Source: Alcaligenaceae bacterium
Lineage (GTDB): Bacteria > Pseudomonadota > Gammaproteobacteria > Burkholderiales > Burkholderiaceae_B
Length of the DNA: 37,500 bases
Assembly (NCBI GenBank): GCA_013416445.1
Contig: JACCER010000028.1
Coordinates: 1 to 37,500, forward strand
Direction of reading: 5' to 3'
In this document: positions 20,504-28,243 of the stretch, one piece after another
Layout of the letters: each line of letters opens with the position of its first letter
Numbering within the stretch: the stretch's first letter is position 1
Position numbers and translations under genes: made by a program
The notes under the pieces: model-generated
Told to the model about the DNA's origin: nothing
Seen by the model: the letters and a program-made list of their open reading frames with translations, nothing else
Database searches by the model: none

Positions 20504-20791
20504 TTACAGGACCACGGCGAGGATTTCGTCCTCGCGGATGACGAGCAGTTCTTCGCCGTCGATCTTGACCGACTGGCCGGCGTACTTGCCAAACAGAACT
20601 TTGTCGCCTGCTTTCAGGTCAACCGGAAGAATCTTGCCGTCGTCGGTTTTTTTACCGGGGCCAACAGCAATGACTTCACCTTGATCGGGCTTTTCAGCGG
20701 CGCTTTCAGGGATAACGATACCCGAGGCTGTTGTGCGCTCGTTGTCCAGACGTTTGACGATCACGCGATCGTGCAAAGGACGCAGTGCCAT
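20504..20791 (-). CDS. groES: Co-chaperonin GroES
   Basis: A 95-residue subunit of the heptameric lid of GroEL. It starts [19 protein letters not shown], and the mobile loop that contacts GroEL is [18 protein letters not shown] (residues about 18-36). The end EDEILAVVL is also typical. First gene of groES-groEL, directly downstream of the promoter and the CIRCE element. Confidence 0.98.
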   Translation of the reverse strand: MALRPLHDRVIVKRLDNERTTASGIVIPESAAEKPDQGEVIAVGPGKKTDDGKILPVDLKAGDKVLFGKYAGQSVKIDGEELLVIREDEILAVVL

Positions 20792-20844
20792 GAAGGAACT
20801 CCTGTTTTATGTCGATTAATAAGAATAAGTGTCAGGTTGGGGTG

Positions 20845-20871
20845 TTAGCACTCAACCCCTACGAGTGCTAA
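20845..20871 (-). promoter_or_regulatory. CIRCE operator (HrcA binding site)
   Basis: A perfect CIRCE inverted repeat: TTAGCACTC (20845-20853), nine-base spacer, GAGTGCTAA (20863-20871). HrcA binds this site to repress groESL until heat or misfolded protein titrates GroEL away from it. It lies 54 bases upstream of groES and covers the predicted transcription start. hrcA itself is not in the window. Confidence 0.96.
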
Positions 20872-20898
20872 TTATAAGGACGAAGTTAGGATCTTCAA
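20871..20898 (-). promoter_or_regulatory. groESL promoter (vegetative type)
   Basis: Read on the minus strand, TTGAAG (20898-20893) and a perfect TATAAT (20876-20871) are 16 bases apart. The start of transcription would fall inside the CIRCE element, consistent with repression by blocking. The -35 (CTTGAAG) also resembles the heat-shock sigma-32 -35 box, but no CCCCAT-type -10 is seen. Confidence 0.8.
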
Positions 20899-21270
20899 GA
20901 GGGAAGGGTAGTAATGTTACTTTTAGATACGTTTGGCGGTGGTCGACTTCATGTCGTTTGCCAATTACATCACTCAGTTTGTAACGCTAAAAACAGCCAG
21001 AACAAGCAACTATACGGCCTGAAGGCGTTTTGGCTGTATCACCCATACGAATGCTGTATATTCAATTGCATTTGAATTTAAGAGCTGTGTTGCTTGCCTT
21101 CGTTTTTTCAACAAGGAAATGGCTTTTTATCGAATGAGATAAAAATCGACCTGCCAAGTACCATCCCTTCAAATGCAATTACACCATTGGCGAAATCGTC
21201 GCCAGTGCTTAGAAGACTAACTGTACACGTAGCTCTGGATCTCGAGAGAACAGCCTTACAGAAGATCAAT
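20899..21270. other. AT-rich intergenic region with inverted repeats
   Basis: About 370 bases between the groESL promoter and the end of the nhaR-like gene hold no convincing gene. It is visibly more AT-rich than its surroundings. It contains a 13-bp perfect inverted repeat (AATTGCATTTGAA at 21064-21076, TTCAAATGCAATT at 21168-21180). Nested inside is a hairpin with 8-bp perfect arms (TTTTTATC at 21124-21131, GATAAAAA at 21138-21145). It could be a degraded mobile element or a stable RNA structure. No family was recognised. Confidence 0.6.
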
Positions 21271-22185
21271 TCAAAGTTTATCAGCATGTGCGCCAAACAC
21301 ATCTTCCCGTGCCGCCTGGATGACTGCCAGAACGGCTGGGTGTTGGAGGTGGCGTTTGGTGGTGATGGCGTAGAGTTGCTCTTTTACTTCATTAATACTG
21401 CCGGCCGTGCGCACGCGGTATTGTTCGCACAGGTAATCGGCAGTTGCGGTCGGCGCGACGAAAAGGCCGGTACCGGTTTGCCCGAACGAATTGAGCAAGG
21501 CGCTATCGTCGAACTCGCCGACGATCCTGGGACGAATGTTGCGTTCGTCGAACCATTGCAACAGCCGAGTCCGGATCGCTACATCTTCGCCGGGCAGCAG
21601 AAAAGGCGCTTGATTAAGCAGGGCAGGAAACTTCTTGGCTAGGGTCGCAAGCAACTGGGGGGTGCCAAAGAAGCTTAGGCCGCTCTCACCAAGAAAATGG
21701 TTGAAGCCGCGCACATTAAGATGGTTGGGCATGGGCCGGTCGGCGATAAGCATATCCAGCCTGTGTACGGCCAAGTCGGCTAGCAGGGATGCCAGGCGCC
21801 CTTCCCGGCAAACGATGCGCACGGCCTCGTCCATGCGCAGCGTTGGCTCGAGCAGACGGTAGGCCATAGACTTGGGCACACCTTCGGCGACGCCTACTTT
21901 GAATTCAGGCAGTCGCTTGGCAGGTTGCTCGAGTTGGTCAAGCAGTTCGTCGCCCAGTGTGAATATGCGGTCGGCGTAAACCAGCACATGGCGGCCGACA
22001 TCCGTCAGTTCAAGCTTGCGGCCTACACGCTGGAACAGTTCTGCATCGAGATTCGCTTCCAGTTCTTGCAACTGGCCGCTGATGGATTGCGGCGTGCGGT
22101 GCAGTTGTTCTCCGGCGCGCACGATGCTGCCTGTTTTAGCCACCATCCAGAAATACCGCAGGTGCTTATAGTTAAGTGGGGCCAC
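21271..22185 (-). CDS. NhaR-like LysR family transcriptional regulator
   Basis: A 304-residue LysR-type regulator of the NhaR subgroup. NYKHLRYFWMVAKTGSIVRA (residues 5-24) begins the winged helix, and TPQSISGQLQELEANLDAEL continues it (31-50), closely following NhaR (NYNHLYYFW, TPQTITGQI). The effector domain occupies about 93-295. NhaR activates Na+/H+ antiporter genes in E. coli, but no nhaA is present here, so the target is open. It is divergent from the TerC-family gene 108 bases away, which is a natural candidate. The start codon is GTG with no strong Shine-Dalgarno. Confidence 0.9.
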   Translation of the reverse strand: MAPLNYKHLRYFWMVAKTGSIVRAGEQLHRTPQSISGQLQELEANLDAELFQRVGRKLELTDVGRHVLVYADRIFTLGDELLDQLEQPAKRLPEFKVGVAEGVPKSMAYRLLEPTLRMDEAVRIVCREGRLASLLADLAVHRLDMLIADRPMPNHLNVRGFNHFLGESGLSFFGTPQLLATLAKKFPALLNQAPFLLPGEDVAIRTRLLQWFDERNIRPRIVGEFDDSALLNSFGQTGTGLFVAPTATADYLCEQYRVRTAGSINEVKEQLYAITTKRHLQHPAVLAVIQAAREDVFGAHADKL

Positions 22186-22293
22186 GGCCGCACCATTCGA
22201 AAAAACCTGACAATCAGTTCATCATATACGAATTGTTGGAGTTTTCAAGCTGCCCTAGACTACCAATAAACGTTGTTTTATCGGGGTTGTGCC

Positions 22294-23319
22294 ATGCACA
22301 GAATTGAAACCTTTGCCACCCTTCCAATGTGGGCTGGATTCATTGGGTTCGTGCTGGTGATGCTGGCGCTGGATTTGTTTGTCTTGGGCGGCAAGTCTGC
22401 TCACCGGGTGTCGTCTCGTGAAGCCCTTGCCTGGGCTTGTACATGGTCCGTGCTGGCAACGCTTTTCGGTATTCTTCAATGGTGGTTCCTGAGCGATGCC
22501 ATTGGTCGCCTGGAGGCGAACCGCAAGACGCTGGAATTTTTCACGGGCTATCTGATCGAACTCTCTTTGTCTGTGGACAATATGTTTGTATTTTCGATGA
22601 TATTTGGCTACTTTGCGGTGCCGCCAGAAATGCAGCGTCGCGTATTACTGTTTGGCGTGCTTGGCGCCATTGCGATGCGCATAGTCATGATTCTTGCCGG
22701 TGTATGGTTGTTGTCGAAGTTTATTTGGTTGTTTTATGTGTTCGGCCTGTTCCTGGTGTTTACCGGCATCAAGATGCTGGTTGTTGCCGGGCAGGCACAC
22801 AATCTTGACAGGAATCCCGTGGTGCGCCTTATGCGCAAGTTTATGCGCATGACGCAGGACTATCGGGGAGAAGCTTTTTTTGTACACAGCAATGGCTTGC
22901 TGTATGCCACGCCGATGTTTGGCGTGCTGCTATTGATTGAAACTACCGATCTCGTGTTTGCCGTGGACAGCATCCCGGCGATATTCGCCGTAACGAACGA
23001 TCCGTTCATTGTTTTTACCTCCAATATTTTTGCCATCATGGGGTTGCGGGCGTTGTACTTCCTGCTGGCCAGCATGGCGGAGCGATTTCATTATCTCAAA
23101 TACGGTCTGGCCATCATACTTGTCGTTATCGGCGCAAAAATGCTGGCGGCGCAGTGGATCCATATTCCGGTGCAGTGGTCACTGGCGATGGTCGTCATAA
23201 TTTTTCTGGTGTCTATCGGCACCAGTCTTGCTCTGCCCCGGCGGACAATAGCGCGCGACTCTGGCAACGTCGCAAGCATTGCAGATCCAAAAAGTACAGA
23301 GCCCAAAAGGAGATCATGA
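22294..23319 (+). CDS. TerC/Alx family integral membrane protein
   Basis: A 341-residue multi-pass membrane protein of the TerC family, linked to metal (manganese) homeostasis or tellurite resistance. About nine hydrophobic segments are seen. The family's acidic membrane motifs are present: LALDLFVLGG near residue 24, IELSLSVDNMFVFSM near 89, and ETTDLVFAVDSIPAIFA near 216. The E/D residues within the membrane in the latter two are the conserved metal-site candidates. Length and motifs fit the Alx/TerC branch. ATG 22294 is chosen over an upstream TTG. Its stop overlaps the first ATG of the stress-protein gene. No yybP-ykoY riboswitch was recognised upstream. Confidence 0.92.
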   Translation: MHRIETFATLPMWAGFIGFVLVMLALDLFVLGGKSAHRVSSREALAWACTWSVLATLFGILQWWFLSDAIGRLEANRKTLEFFTGYLIELSLSVDNMFVFSMIFGYFAVPPEMQRRVLLFGVLGAIAMRIVMILAGVWLLSKFIWLFYVFGLFLVFTGIKMLVVAGQAHNLDRNPVVRLMRKFMRMTQDYRGEAFFVHSNGLLYATPMFGVLLLIETTDLVFAVDSIPAIFAVTNDPFIVFTSNIFAIMGLRALYFLLASMAERFHYLKYGLAIILVVIGAKMLAAQWIHIPVQWSLAMVVIIFLVSIGTSLALPRRTIARDSGNVASIADPKSTEPKRRS

Positions 23320-23738
23320 TGAACAACATCGTACTTGCGACAGACGGGTCTGCCTCTAGCGATGCAGCAGCGCGATACCTGGTCGACAACCCTTTGTTGA
23401 AATGTGATTTTGTCGTGCATGTCGTGCATTGCGAGCCCGAGGTGACCGGTGAGGTGCGGTCTTTCGTCAACCATGATGAGATTGCCGCCTGGCATCAAGA
23501 AGAGAGCGATAAGGCAATGCAGTCAGTGACAGGGATACTGAGGGGGGGCGGCGTGGTGGTTGAGTGCCACGGGCTTGTCGGGTTCGCGCCGGAACGTATT
23601 GTTGAATATGCCGGTACCGTGGACGCAATAGCCATTGTGATGGGGTCTCATCATCGGGGGCCTTTTCTGAATGCCATCATAGGCTCAGTGTCAGGCCGGG
23701 TGCTTGCCCATGCGCGTTGCCCCGTTTTGTTGATTTGA
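23319..23738 (+). CDS. Universal stress protein (UspA family)
   Basis: A 139-residue single-domain Usp protein. The start MNNIVLATDGSASSDAAARY has the conserved first strand and DGS loop. The end GSHHRGPFLNAIIGSVSGRVLAHARCPVLLI has the G-x2-G-x9-G(S/T) ATP-binding pattern, so it likely binds nucleotide. Two adjacent ATGs (23316, 23319) are possible, and the second is better spaced from the Shine-Dalgarno AAAAGGAG. Directly coupled to terC by overlap, suggesting shared induction under stress. Confidence 0.92.
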   Translation: MNNIVLATDGSASSDAAARYLVDNPLLKCDFVVHVVHCEPEVTGEVRSFVNHDEIAAWHQEESDKAMQSVTGILRGGGVVVECHGLVGFAPERIVEYAGTVDAIAIVMGSHHRGPFLNAIIGSVSGRVLAHARCPVLLI

Positions 23739-23752
23739 ACAACATCGAGCCT

Positions 23753-24994
23753 TCATCGTTCGGACGCAGGCGGGGGGAAGACGTTTGTTTGATATGCTCT
23801 AACTGTTGTGCGGCGTGTCCGATCCAGCCATACCGAGATCAGCAGTAATCCCAATCCGCCCAGAGCAAGCAGGGCGCCTACCCAGCCGGTTGAGGTCCAG
23901 CCGTAGCCGCGGGCGATAGCCATGCCGCCCAGTAGGGGGCCCAGTGCGTTGGCTAAGTTGAAGGCCGAGTGGTTCAAGGCCGCAGCCAGGCTCTGTGCGT
24001 TTTTTGCGACGTCCATCAGTCGGGTTTGTAGCACAGTCCCTAGCGCACCGCCCATGCCGATCAAAAAGACAGTAATCGAAATTCCCCATATGCTTTGGGC
24101 GGATACGGTAAAAAGGGCCGAGGCCAGGGCGCTCCAAAGCAACAGGCCCGCCGCGGTAGGCATGAGTGCGCGATCAGCGAACCAAGGCACCACAATATTG
24201 CCAAAGGTCATGCCTATACCAAAAATAGCAAGCACAAAAGGCACGGCAACAGGGGACACCTGGGTAACCAGGATCAAGGTGTCGGCCAGATAGGTGTAGA
24301 CGGCAAATAGGCCGCCAAAACCAATGGCGCCGATGGCCAGCGTGAGCCAAACTTGTTCGTGTTTGAGCGCTCCCAGCTCGCGCAGAGGGCTGGCGCCCGG
24401 AGCTGCCGATGTATTGGGGGCCAGTCTGGCAATCAGCGCCACGGTCAGTAAACCTATCAGTGCCACCAGCCCGAATCCCCAGCGCCAGCCGACCGCATGT
24501 CCTAGCCAGTTGGCAAACGGAACACCAATAATGGTGGCAACGGTCAGGCCCAGGAACATCCGCCCTACTGCCTGGTTGCGTTTGTTCAGAGGCACGAGCG
24601 ATACAGCCACCAGTGACGCAATGCCGAAGTAGGCGCCATGGGGCAGGCCGCTGAGAAAGCGCAGTACCAGCATCCATTCATAGGTTGGGGCGAAAGCGGA
24701 CAAGCCATTGAATAGAGCGAATATCGCCATAAGCCAGAGCAACAAGGTACGGCGCGCCACGCGTGCGGTCAGCACGGTCAGGATGGGGGCGCCCACGACC
24801 ACGCCCAGTGCGTAGGCGCTGATGACATGGCCTGCGGTCGGTGCATCGATATGCAAATCTCTGGCGAAGTAGGGCAGCAGGCTCATCGTGGCAAATTCGG
24901 TGGTGCCGATGGCGAACGCGCCCATAGCCAGTGCGAATAGGACCAGGCCTGCTGAATGCGGCGTGGCTTTGGGTTGATATTTGGATTTAGGCAT
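23753..24994 (-). CDS. MFS transporter, drug/sugar efflux type (AraJ/YdhP-like)
   Basis: A 413-residue major facilitator with 12 predicted helices, of the drug:H+ antiporter-1 group. GAFAIGTTEFATMSLLPYFA in helix 1 and the motif-A-like loop TARVARRTLLLW after helix 2 are typical of the AraJ/YdhP efflux branch. GLPHGAYFGIASLVAVSLVP is the helix-4 region of that branch. The substrate cannot be inferred. ATG 24994 is preferred over a TTG at 25039. It is convergent with the Usp gene (14 bases apart) and has a small palindrome upstream at 25059-25074 that could be an operator. Confidence 0.9.
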   Translation of the reverse strand: MPKSKYQPKATPHSAGLVLFALAMGAFAIGTTEFATMSLLPYFARDLHIDAPTAGHVISAYALGVVVGAPILTVLTARVARRTLLLWLMAIFALFNGLSAFAPTYEWMLVLRFLSGLPHGAYFGIASLVAVSLVPLNKRNQAVGRMFLGLTVATIIGVPFANWLGHAVGWRWGFGLVALIGLLTVALIARLAPNTSAAPGASPLRELGALKHEQVWLTLAIGAIGFGGLFAVYTYLADTLILVTQVSPVAVPFVLAIFGIGMTFGNIVVPWFADRALMPTAAGLLLWSALASALFTVSAQSIWGISITVFLIGMGGALGTVLQTRLMDVAKNAQSLAAALNHSAFNLANALGPLLGGMAIARGYGWTSTGWVGALLALGGLGLLLISVWLDRTRRTTVRAYQTNVFPPPASER

Positions 24995-25058
24995 GGTTGG
25001 AACCGGACTTGCAGTCTGTGGGGGTCGGAGCCCCAGCAAGAACGGTATTGAATCTAAT

Positions 25059-25074
25059 TACGGGTAAACCCGTA
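25059..25074. promoter_or_regulatory. Palindrome upstream of the MFS gene, possible operator
   Basis: TACGGGT and ACCCGTA face each other with two bases between them, 65 bases upstream of the MFS start codon. Perfect 7-bp arms are compatible with a dimeric repressor site. No regulator gene is adjacent, so this is only a candidate. Confidence 0.35.
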
Positions 25075-25124
25075 TTCTACTGTTAACGCAGAATTACGCG
25101 GTTGCCGTTATGCGGGTTTATTTG

Positions 25125-25452
25125 CTACGAAGAGGGACGTTCGCGTCGCAGCAGCGTCTGGGTGGCGATGCCGATTGGTCCTGTCTCGTCGTAAAGGCGG
25201 GACATCGTGATGCCAGTTCCGTTGTCATGCACTTCTGTGCCAGATAAACCCCCTATCCATTCTCCGATGAGATCACGGTGCAAATTCAGGCGCGCTAGGC
25301 GCCAGCCTGGCTCCGTGGCGGAGCTTTCGGCAATATGCGCCAGTAATGCGGATGGCGCCCCGCCGTGTTGTTGAGTTCGGGTCCCAGGGGCCGCGCGAGA
25401 GTTCTGTGGGCAGCCATGCGTCGCCGAAGCTCAGCAAACAGGTTATGCGCAT
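25125..25452 (-). pseudogene. Decayed acyl-CoA thioesterase-like gene (frameshift and internal deletion)
   Basis: Minus-strand translation gives three recognisable pieces of a TesB-like hotdog thioesterase-family protein. From ATG 25452 the frame reads WLPTELSRGPWDPNS, the usual N-terminal motif. The motif continues in a different frame from about 25370 as QQHGGAPSALLAHIAE and then RLARLNLHRDL. This runs straight into IGEWIGG, GTGITMSRLYDETGPIGIA and QTLLRRERPSS, the C-terminal region, ending at TAG 25125-25127. About 130-150 residues that normally separate these parts are missing. One frameshift plus one large deletion makes it non-functional. The assignment rests on recognised motifs, not on an alignment. 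Confidence 0.75.
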
Positions 25453-25615
25453 GTGGTACGTGGTAGTGAAGTTTATATTCTGGTGTTACTTGCGCTTGGT
25501 CAACGGAACTCGGTTTTCAGGCTTAACAATTTGTTTCATTCGCCCATACTTGGGTAGTGGGAGCGTAGCACTTCGCCTGTCTCCCAATAATCAATAATTA
25601 AACCAAGGAAACATA

Positions 25616-27028
25616 ATGCGTAAGTTTTACGTGTGGCGCACTTTGGCGATTACGTTATTCATTGCCGCTCTCGGCTTATTATGGGTCAGCAACCGTCAAG
25701 GGGTGCTGTTGCCCGACGCAGAGCGCCAGGTATCGATCCCAGAAAGTCTTACTGTTCCATTGCAGGTGCGTGCCGCCTATAACGGGACGGCGATTCATTT
25801 CCAGTACCGCTGGCCTGCAAAGCGGCCGCACGTGATCCATGATGCACTTCGTTTCGAGGGCGGTAAATGGCTAACCTACGGCAAGGCGGTAGCAGGGTCC
25901 GAACCTCACGGTTTGCACGAAGACCGCGTAGCCATGATGGTAGACGACGGCAGCGTCCCGGAATTCGGGCGTTATGGTGGTTTTGTCACCATAGGAAATC
26001 GCCTTGACAGCTTCACCGGCGATCTCAAAGAAAAGGATGTCGAGGCGCATCCCTATTTCGGTAAAGTCCGTAAACAGGATGCGGCCACCAAGTATTTGCC
26101 GGCCACCCGCACTGATCCGGCTGACTGGGCTGCCGTCCAGTCTGAAGAACGCCTCGCACAATTGCGTAAAGCAGGGTATTTCATCGACCTATGGCATTGG
26201 CGTGGCGATCGGGGCGGTCCTATCGGTGTTGCCGATGACCAGGTGGTGGCTGAGATCCGCGATGGCGATGGCGGGCGCAGTGCATGGTCGACCAACTGGG
26301 ATGGCGAACAAAAACGGCCGAAATTCATGTTTGACTCAGCCAAGGCCGGTTATGCTGCGCTGAAGTGGGAAGATGTGCTTGGTGGCAGTTTTGCGCATGG
26401 GGCTGTGCGTCATTTACATGCCGGCACGATGGTGCCTTTTGACGAAACGCATGCCTGGAAAGAAGGCGATACCTTGCCTCGACGGATATTACGCCAGCCA
26501 GAAGGTTCACGCGCTGATATTGCTGCCGCAGGCAATTGGGACCAGGGCTACTGGACAGTCACCATGTCGCGAGCGATGGATACGGGCAATCCGCTGGACG
26601 ACAAGATTTTTCACGATGGCGGTGTCTACGATATAGCGGTGTCAATACACCGTGATGCCACTGGCCGACGCTGGCACTACGTGTCCTTGCCTATTACGCT
26701 AGGCCTGGGCCGCGGGGCGGAAATACAGGCAGAACCTTTCACCGGTGATGTGCCGCAGTGGAATCAGGCCTGGCACGATGTCACTTTGTTCTACCCAGGC
26801 CAGATCAATTGGCCTTTGCTGACGAGCAAGGCGCATGCCGGCGCCGAGCGTATTTCCAAGGGCCTGCCCGCAAAAAGCTATCACAACCCCGAGCAGTTGG
26901 CACATTACGGAGTTGAGGTCGAGTATGCCGATGCGATTCTCAAACAATGGCGCCTCACGCTGGCTATTGGTTTGCTATTGTTTTTCGCCGTAGGTTTCGC
27001 GCTGTTGCGCGGCCTTCGTAACCGTTAA
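25616..27028 (+). CDS. Membrane-anchored protein with ethylbenzene-dehydrogenase-type haem-binding domain
   Basis: A 470-residue protein. An N-terminal helix (about residues 8-25) and a C-terminal helix (about 446-465, before a basic RGLRNR end) would hold a large periplasmic domain. That domain resembles the EB_dh family, the haem b subunit fold of ethylbenzene and dimethylsulfide dehydrogenases. The signs are IHFQYRWPAKRPH, EDRVAMMVDDGSVPEF, DLWHWRGDRGGPIG and GYWTVTMSRAMDTG. No CxxCH motif is present, so any haem is b-type. No molybdenum or iron-sulfur subunit is nearby. Good Shine-Dalgarno (AAGGA) before ATG. It is followed 12 bases later by the DUF2231-like gene, so the pair forms an operon. 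Electron transfer is the likely role, with partners unknown. Confidence 0.82.
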   Translation: MRKFYVWRTLAITLFIAALGLLWVSNRQGVLLPDAERQVSIPESLTVPLQVRAAYNGTAIHFQYRWPAKRPHVIHDALRFEGGKWLTYGKAVAGSEPHGLHEDRVAMMVDDGSVPEFGRYGGFVTIGNRLDSFTGDLKEKDVEAHPYFGKVRKQDAATKYLPATRTDPADWAAVQSEERLAQLRKAGYFIDLWHWRGDRGGPIGVADDQVVAEIRDGDGGRSAWSTNWDGEQKRPKFMFDSAKAGYAALKWEDVLGGSFAHGAVRHLHAGTMVPFDETHAWKEGDTLPRRILRQPEGSRADIAAAGNWDQGYWTVTMSRAMDTGNPLDDKIFHDGGVYDIAVSIHRDATGRRWHYVSLPITLGLGRGAEIQAEPFTGDVPQWNQAWHDVTLFYPGQINWPLLTSKAHAGAERISKGLPAKSYHNPEQLAHYGVEVEYADAILKQWRLTLAIGLLLFFAVGFALLRGLRNR

Positions 27029-27040
27029 AGGAAGATCAAA

Positions 27041-27592
27041 ATGGCTCCTATTCATCACTTGATGGCGCACTTTCCGGTTGCGCTGCTGTTCTTGGCACTG
27101 CTGATCATTCTGATCCGGGCCTTTTTCGATACCCCGGCCATACGCCGAATAGAAGGGGTTTTGCCTTTGCTGCTGATTCTTGGTGTCGCAGGCGGTATGG
27201 CAACTTTTGTCACTGGCCTGTTCATTTGGCCCAACGAGGCCATAACCAGTTCGCCTATGGGGCGCAACAAATTGCTGATGGCAGCCTGGATGCTCGCCGC
27301 CTGGAGTGTTGTAACGCTATTGCGTCTACGGGGCGGTCCAGCGCTGTGGGGCCAAGAAGGCCGTTGGCCGCTGGTGCTCATGTCCCTGATCGGCGGTGTA
27401 CTGTTAGCCACCACGGGCACTTTAGGAGGTTATCTGCTTGGTTCGCCGTCCCGATTTTCTGATGGGCTCAGGGCGATGGGCTGGGATGTCTATCACACTT
27501 ACTTTGCGCCAAACTGGGCATTGGGGGTGGCTGTTGTTCTTGCCTTGGTCATCATCGGTATCGGTTTCACGCGTAATCCGACAAACAACTGA
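27041..27592 (+). CDS. DUF2231-like multi-pass membrane protein
   Basis: A 183-residue protein of four or five hydrophobic segments. It opens APIHHLMAHFPVALLFLAL, close to the DUF2231 hallmark (H-x-VHFPIAL), with histidines 5, 6 and 10 near the membrane edge. More histidine occurs in DVYHTYFAPNW near 150. These could be haem ligands, as in small b-type cytochromes, but this is inference. Strong Shine-Dalgarno (AAAGGAAG), 12 bases after the haem-domain gene, so cotranscribed. The last codons (TRNPTNN) are encoded by half of a REP-like repeat, as if the natural C-terminus had been replaced. Confidence 0.75.
   Translation: MAPIHHLMAHFPVALLFLALLIILIRAFFDTPAIRRIEGVLPLLLILGVAGGMATFVTGLFIWPNEAITSSPMGRNKLLMAAWMLAAWSVVTLLRLRGGPALWGQEGRWPLVLMSLIGGVLLATTGTLGGYLLGSPSRFSDGLRAMGWDVYHTYFAPNWALGVAVVLALVIIGIGFTRNPTNN
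27571..27585. repeat. REP-like half-site inside the end of a CDS
   Basis: GCGTAATCCGACA, one arm of the REP-like family, forms codons near the 3' end of the DUF2231-like gene. The facing arm is strongly degraded (ATCGGTTT just upstream). Confidence 0.55.
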
Positions 27593-27658
27593 ATTTACTT
27601 GACCACCACTCAACATTAAATAGTTGCCATTTGATTTTAAGCAATCAAGGCGCAGCAT

Positions 27659-28153
27659 CTACACGGCAGTTGGCCGGACCAGCGTCAGCCGGGGAATATG
27701 CTTGGGAGGCAAAGGATGTGCAGCATGCGCCCGGACGTAGTCTTGCAACTGGGCTGCCTGGGCTTCAGCAAAGGTTCGTACCCTGCGGGTTTTCAGGTCG
27801 ACATGAATCGACAACTGCTCCATGGTGGCGGCAAGATAGCCATCGCGTGTTTGGTGCAGTTCCATCAGGCACAGCAGGCGCTTGTCGTCGGCGGCCAGAA
27901 TGCGCAGCCTGAGTTCCAGCGGATCGTTGACCAGGACTTCACGGCGGTAGCTTACTGCGATATCCACAGTGTAAATACCGCACTGATTGGCTGCTGTATA
28001 ACGCTCGCCCACACCGAACTGGTCAAGCAACTTATAGCCCATATGGTCGAAAACACGCACGTATCTGGCGGAATTCATGTGGCCGTAAAGATCGATCCAG
28101 TCCGGGGAGACGGTTAGTGCTGTGGTGGGAAGCGAGGCTGTGGTGGTGTGCAT
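27659..28153 (-). CDS. Acyl-CoA thioesterase, hotdog fold (4HBT-like)
   Basis: A 164-residue single hotdog-domain protein. VSPDWIDLYGHMNSARYVRVFDH (residues 16-38) has the family's D-x-x-G-H-M-N signature, with the Asp/His region of the active site. IAVSYRREVLVNDPLELRLRI and MEQLSIHVDLKTRRVRTF are the later strands. Similar proteins in this family include betainyl-CoA thioesterases of carnitine breakdown, but substrate cannot be assigned from sequence alone. It lies downstream of prpF on the same strand, separated by a REP-like repeat. Confidence 0.85.
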   Translation of the reverse strand: MHTTTASLPTTALTVSPDWIDLYGHMNSARYVRVFDHMGYKLLDQFGVGERYTAANQCGIYTVDIAVSYRREVLVNDPLELRLRILAADDKRLLCLMELHQTRDGYLAATMEQLSIHVDLKTRRVRTFAEAQAAQLQDYVRAHAAHPLPPKHIPRLTLVRPTAV

Positions 28154-28184
28154 GGTATTTATAAGAGTATTGGATGGTGGTGGT

Positions 28185-28217
28185 GTCGGATTACGCGCCT
28201 GGCGGCGCTAATCCGAC
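28185..28217. repeat. REP-like palindromic repeat
   Basis: Arms GTCGGATTACGCGCC (28185-28199) and GGCGCTAATCCGAC (28204-28217) separated by four bases. It is one of the best-preserved members of the family. It lies between prpF and the thioesterase gene and might act as a processing or termination site. Confidence 0.88.
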
Positions 28218-28243
28218 CTGCAGTCATAATCGCTGTCGTATTA

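Noticed and set aside
21094-21642. Plus-strand open frame of 182 codons across the groES-nhaR gap
   Set aside because: Most of it lies opposite nhaR, and the rest is AT-rich intergenic with no family motif or Shine-Dalgarno.
22186-22293. Possible manganese (yybP-ykoY) riboswitch upstream of the terC gene
   Set aside because: The 108-base gap is too short for the riboswitch plus promoter, and no conserved loops were seen.
25346-25597. Plus-strand open frame of 83 codons before the haem-domain gene
   Set aside because: It overlaps the thioesterase pseudogene in antisense and has no recognisable motif.
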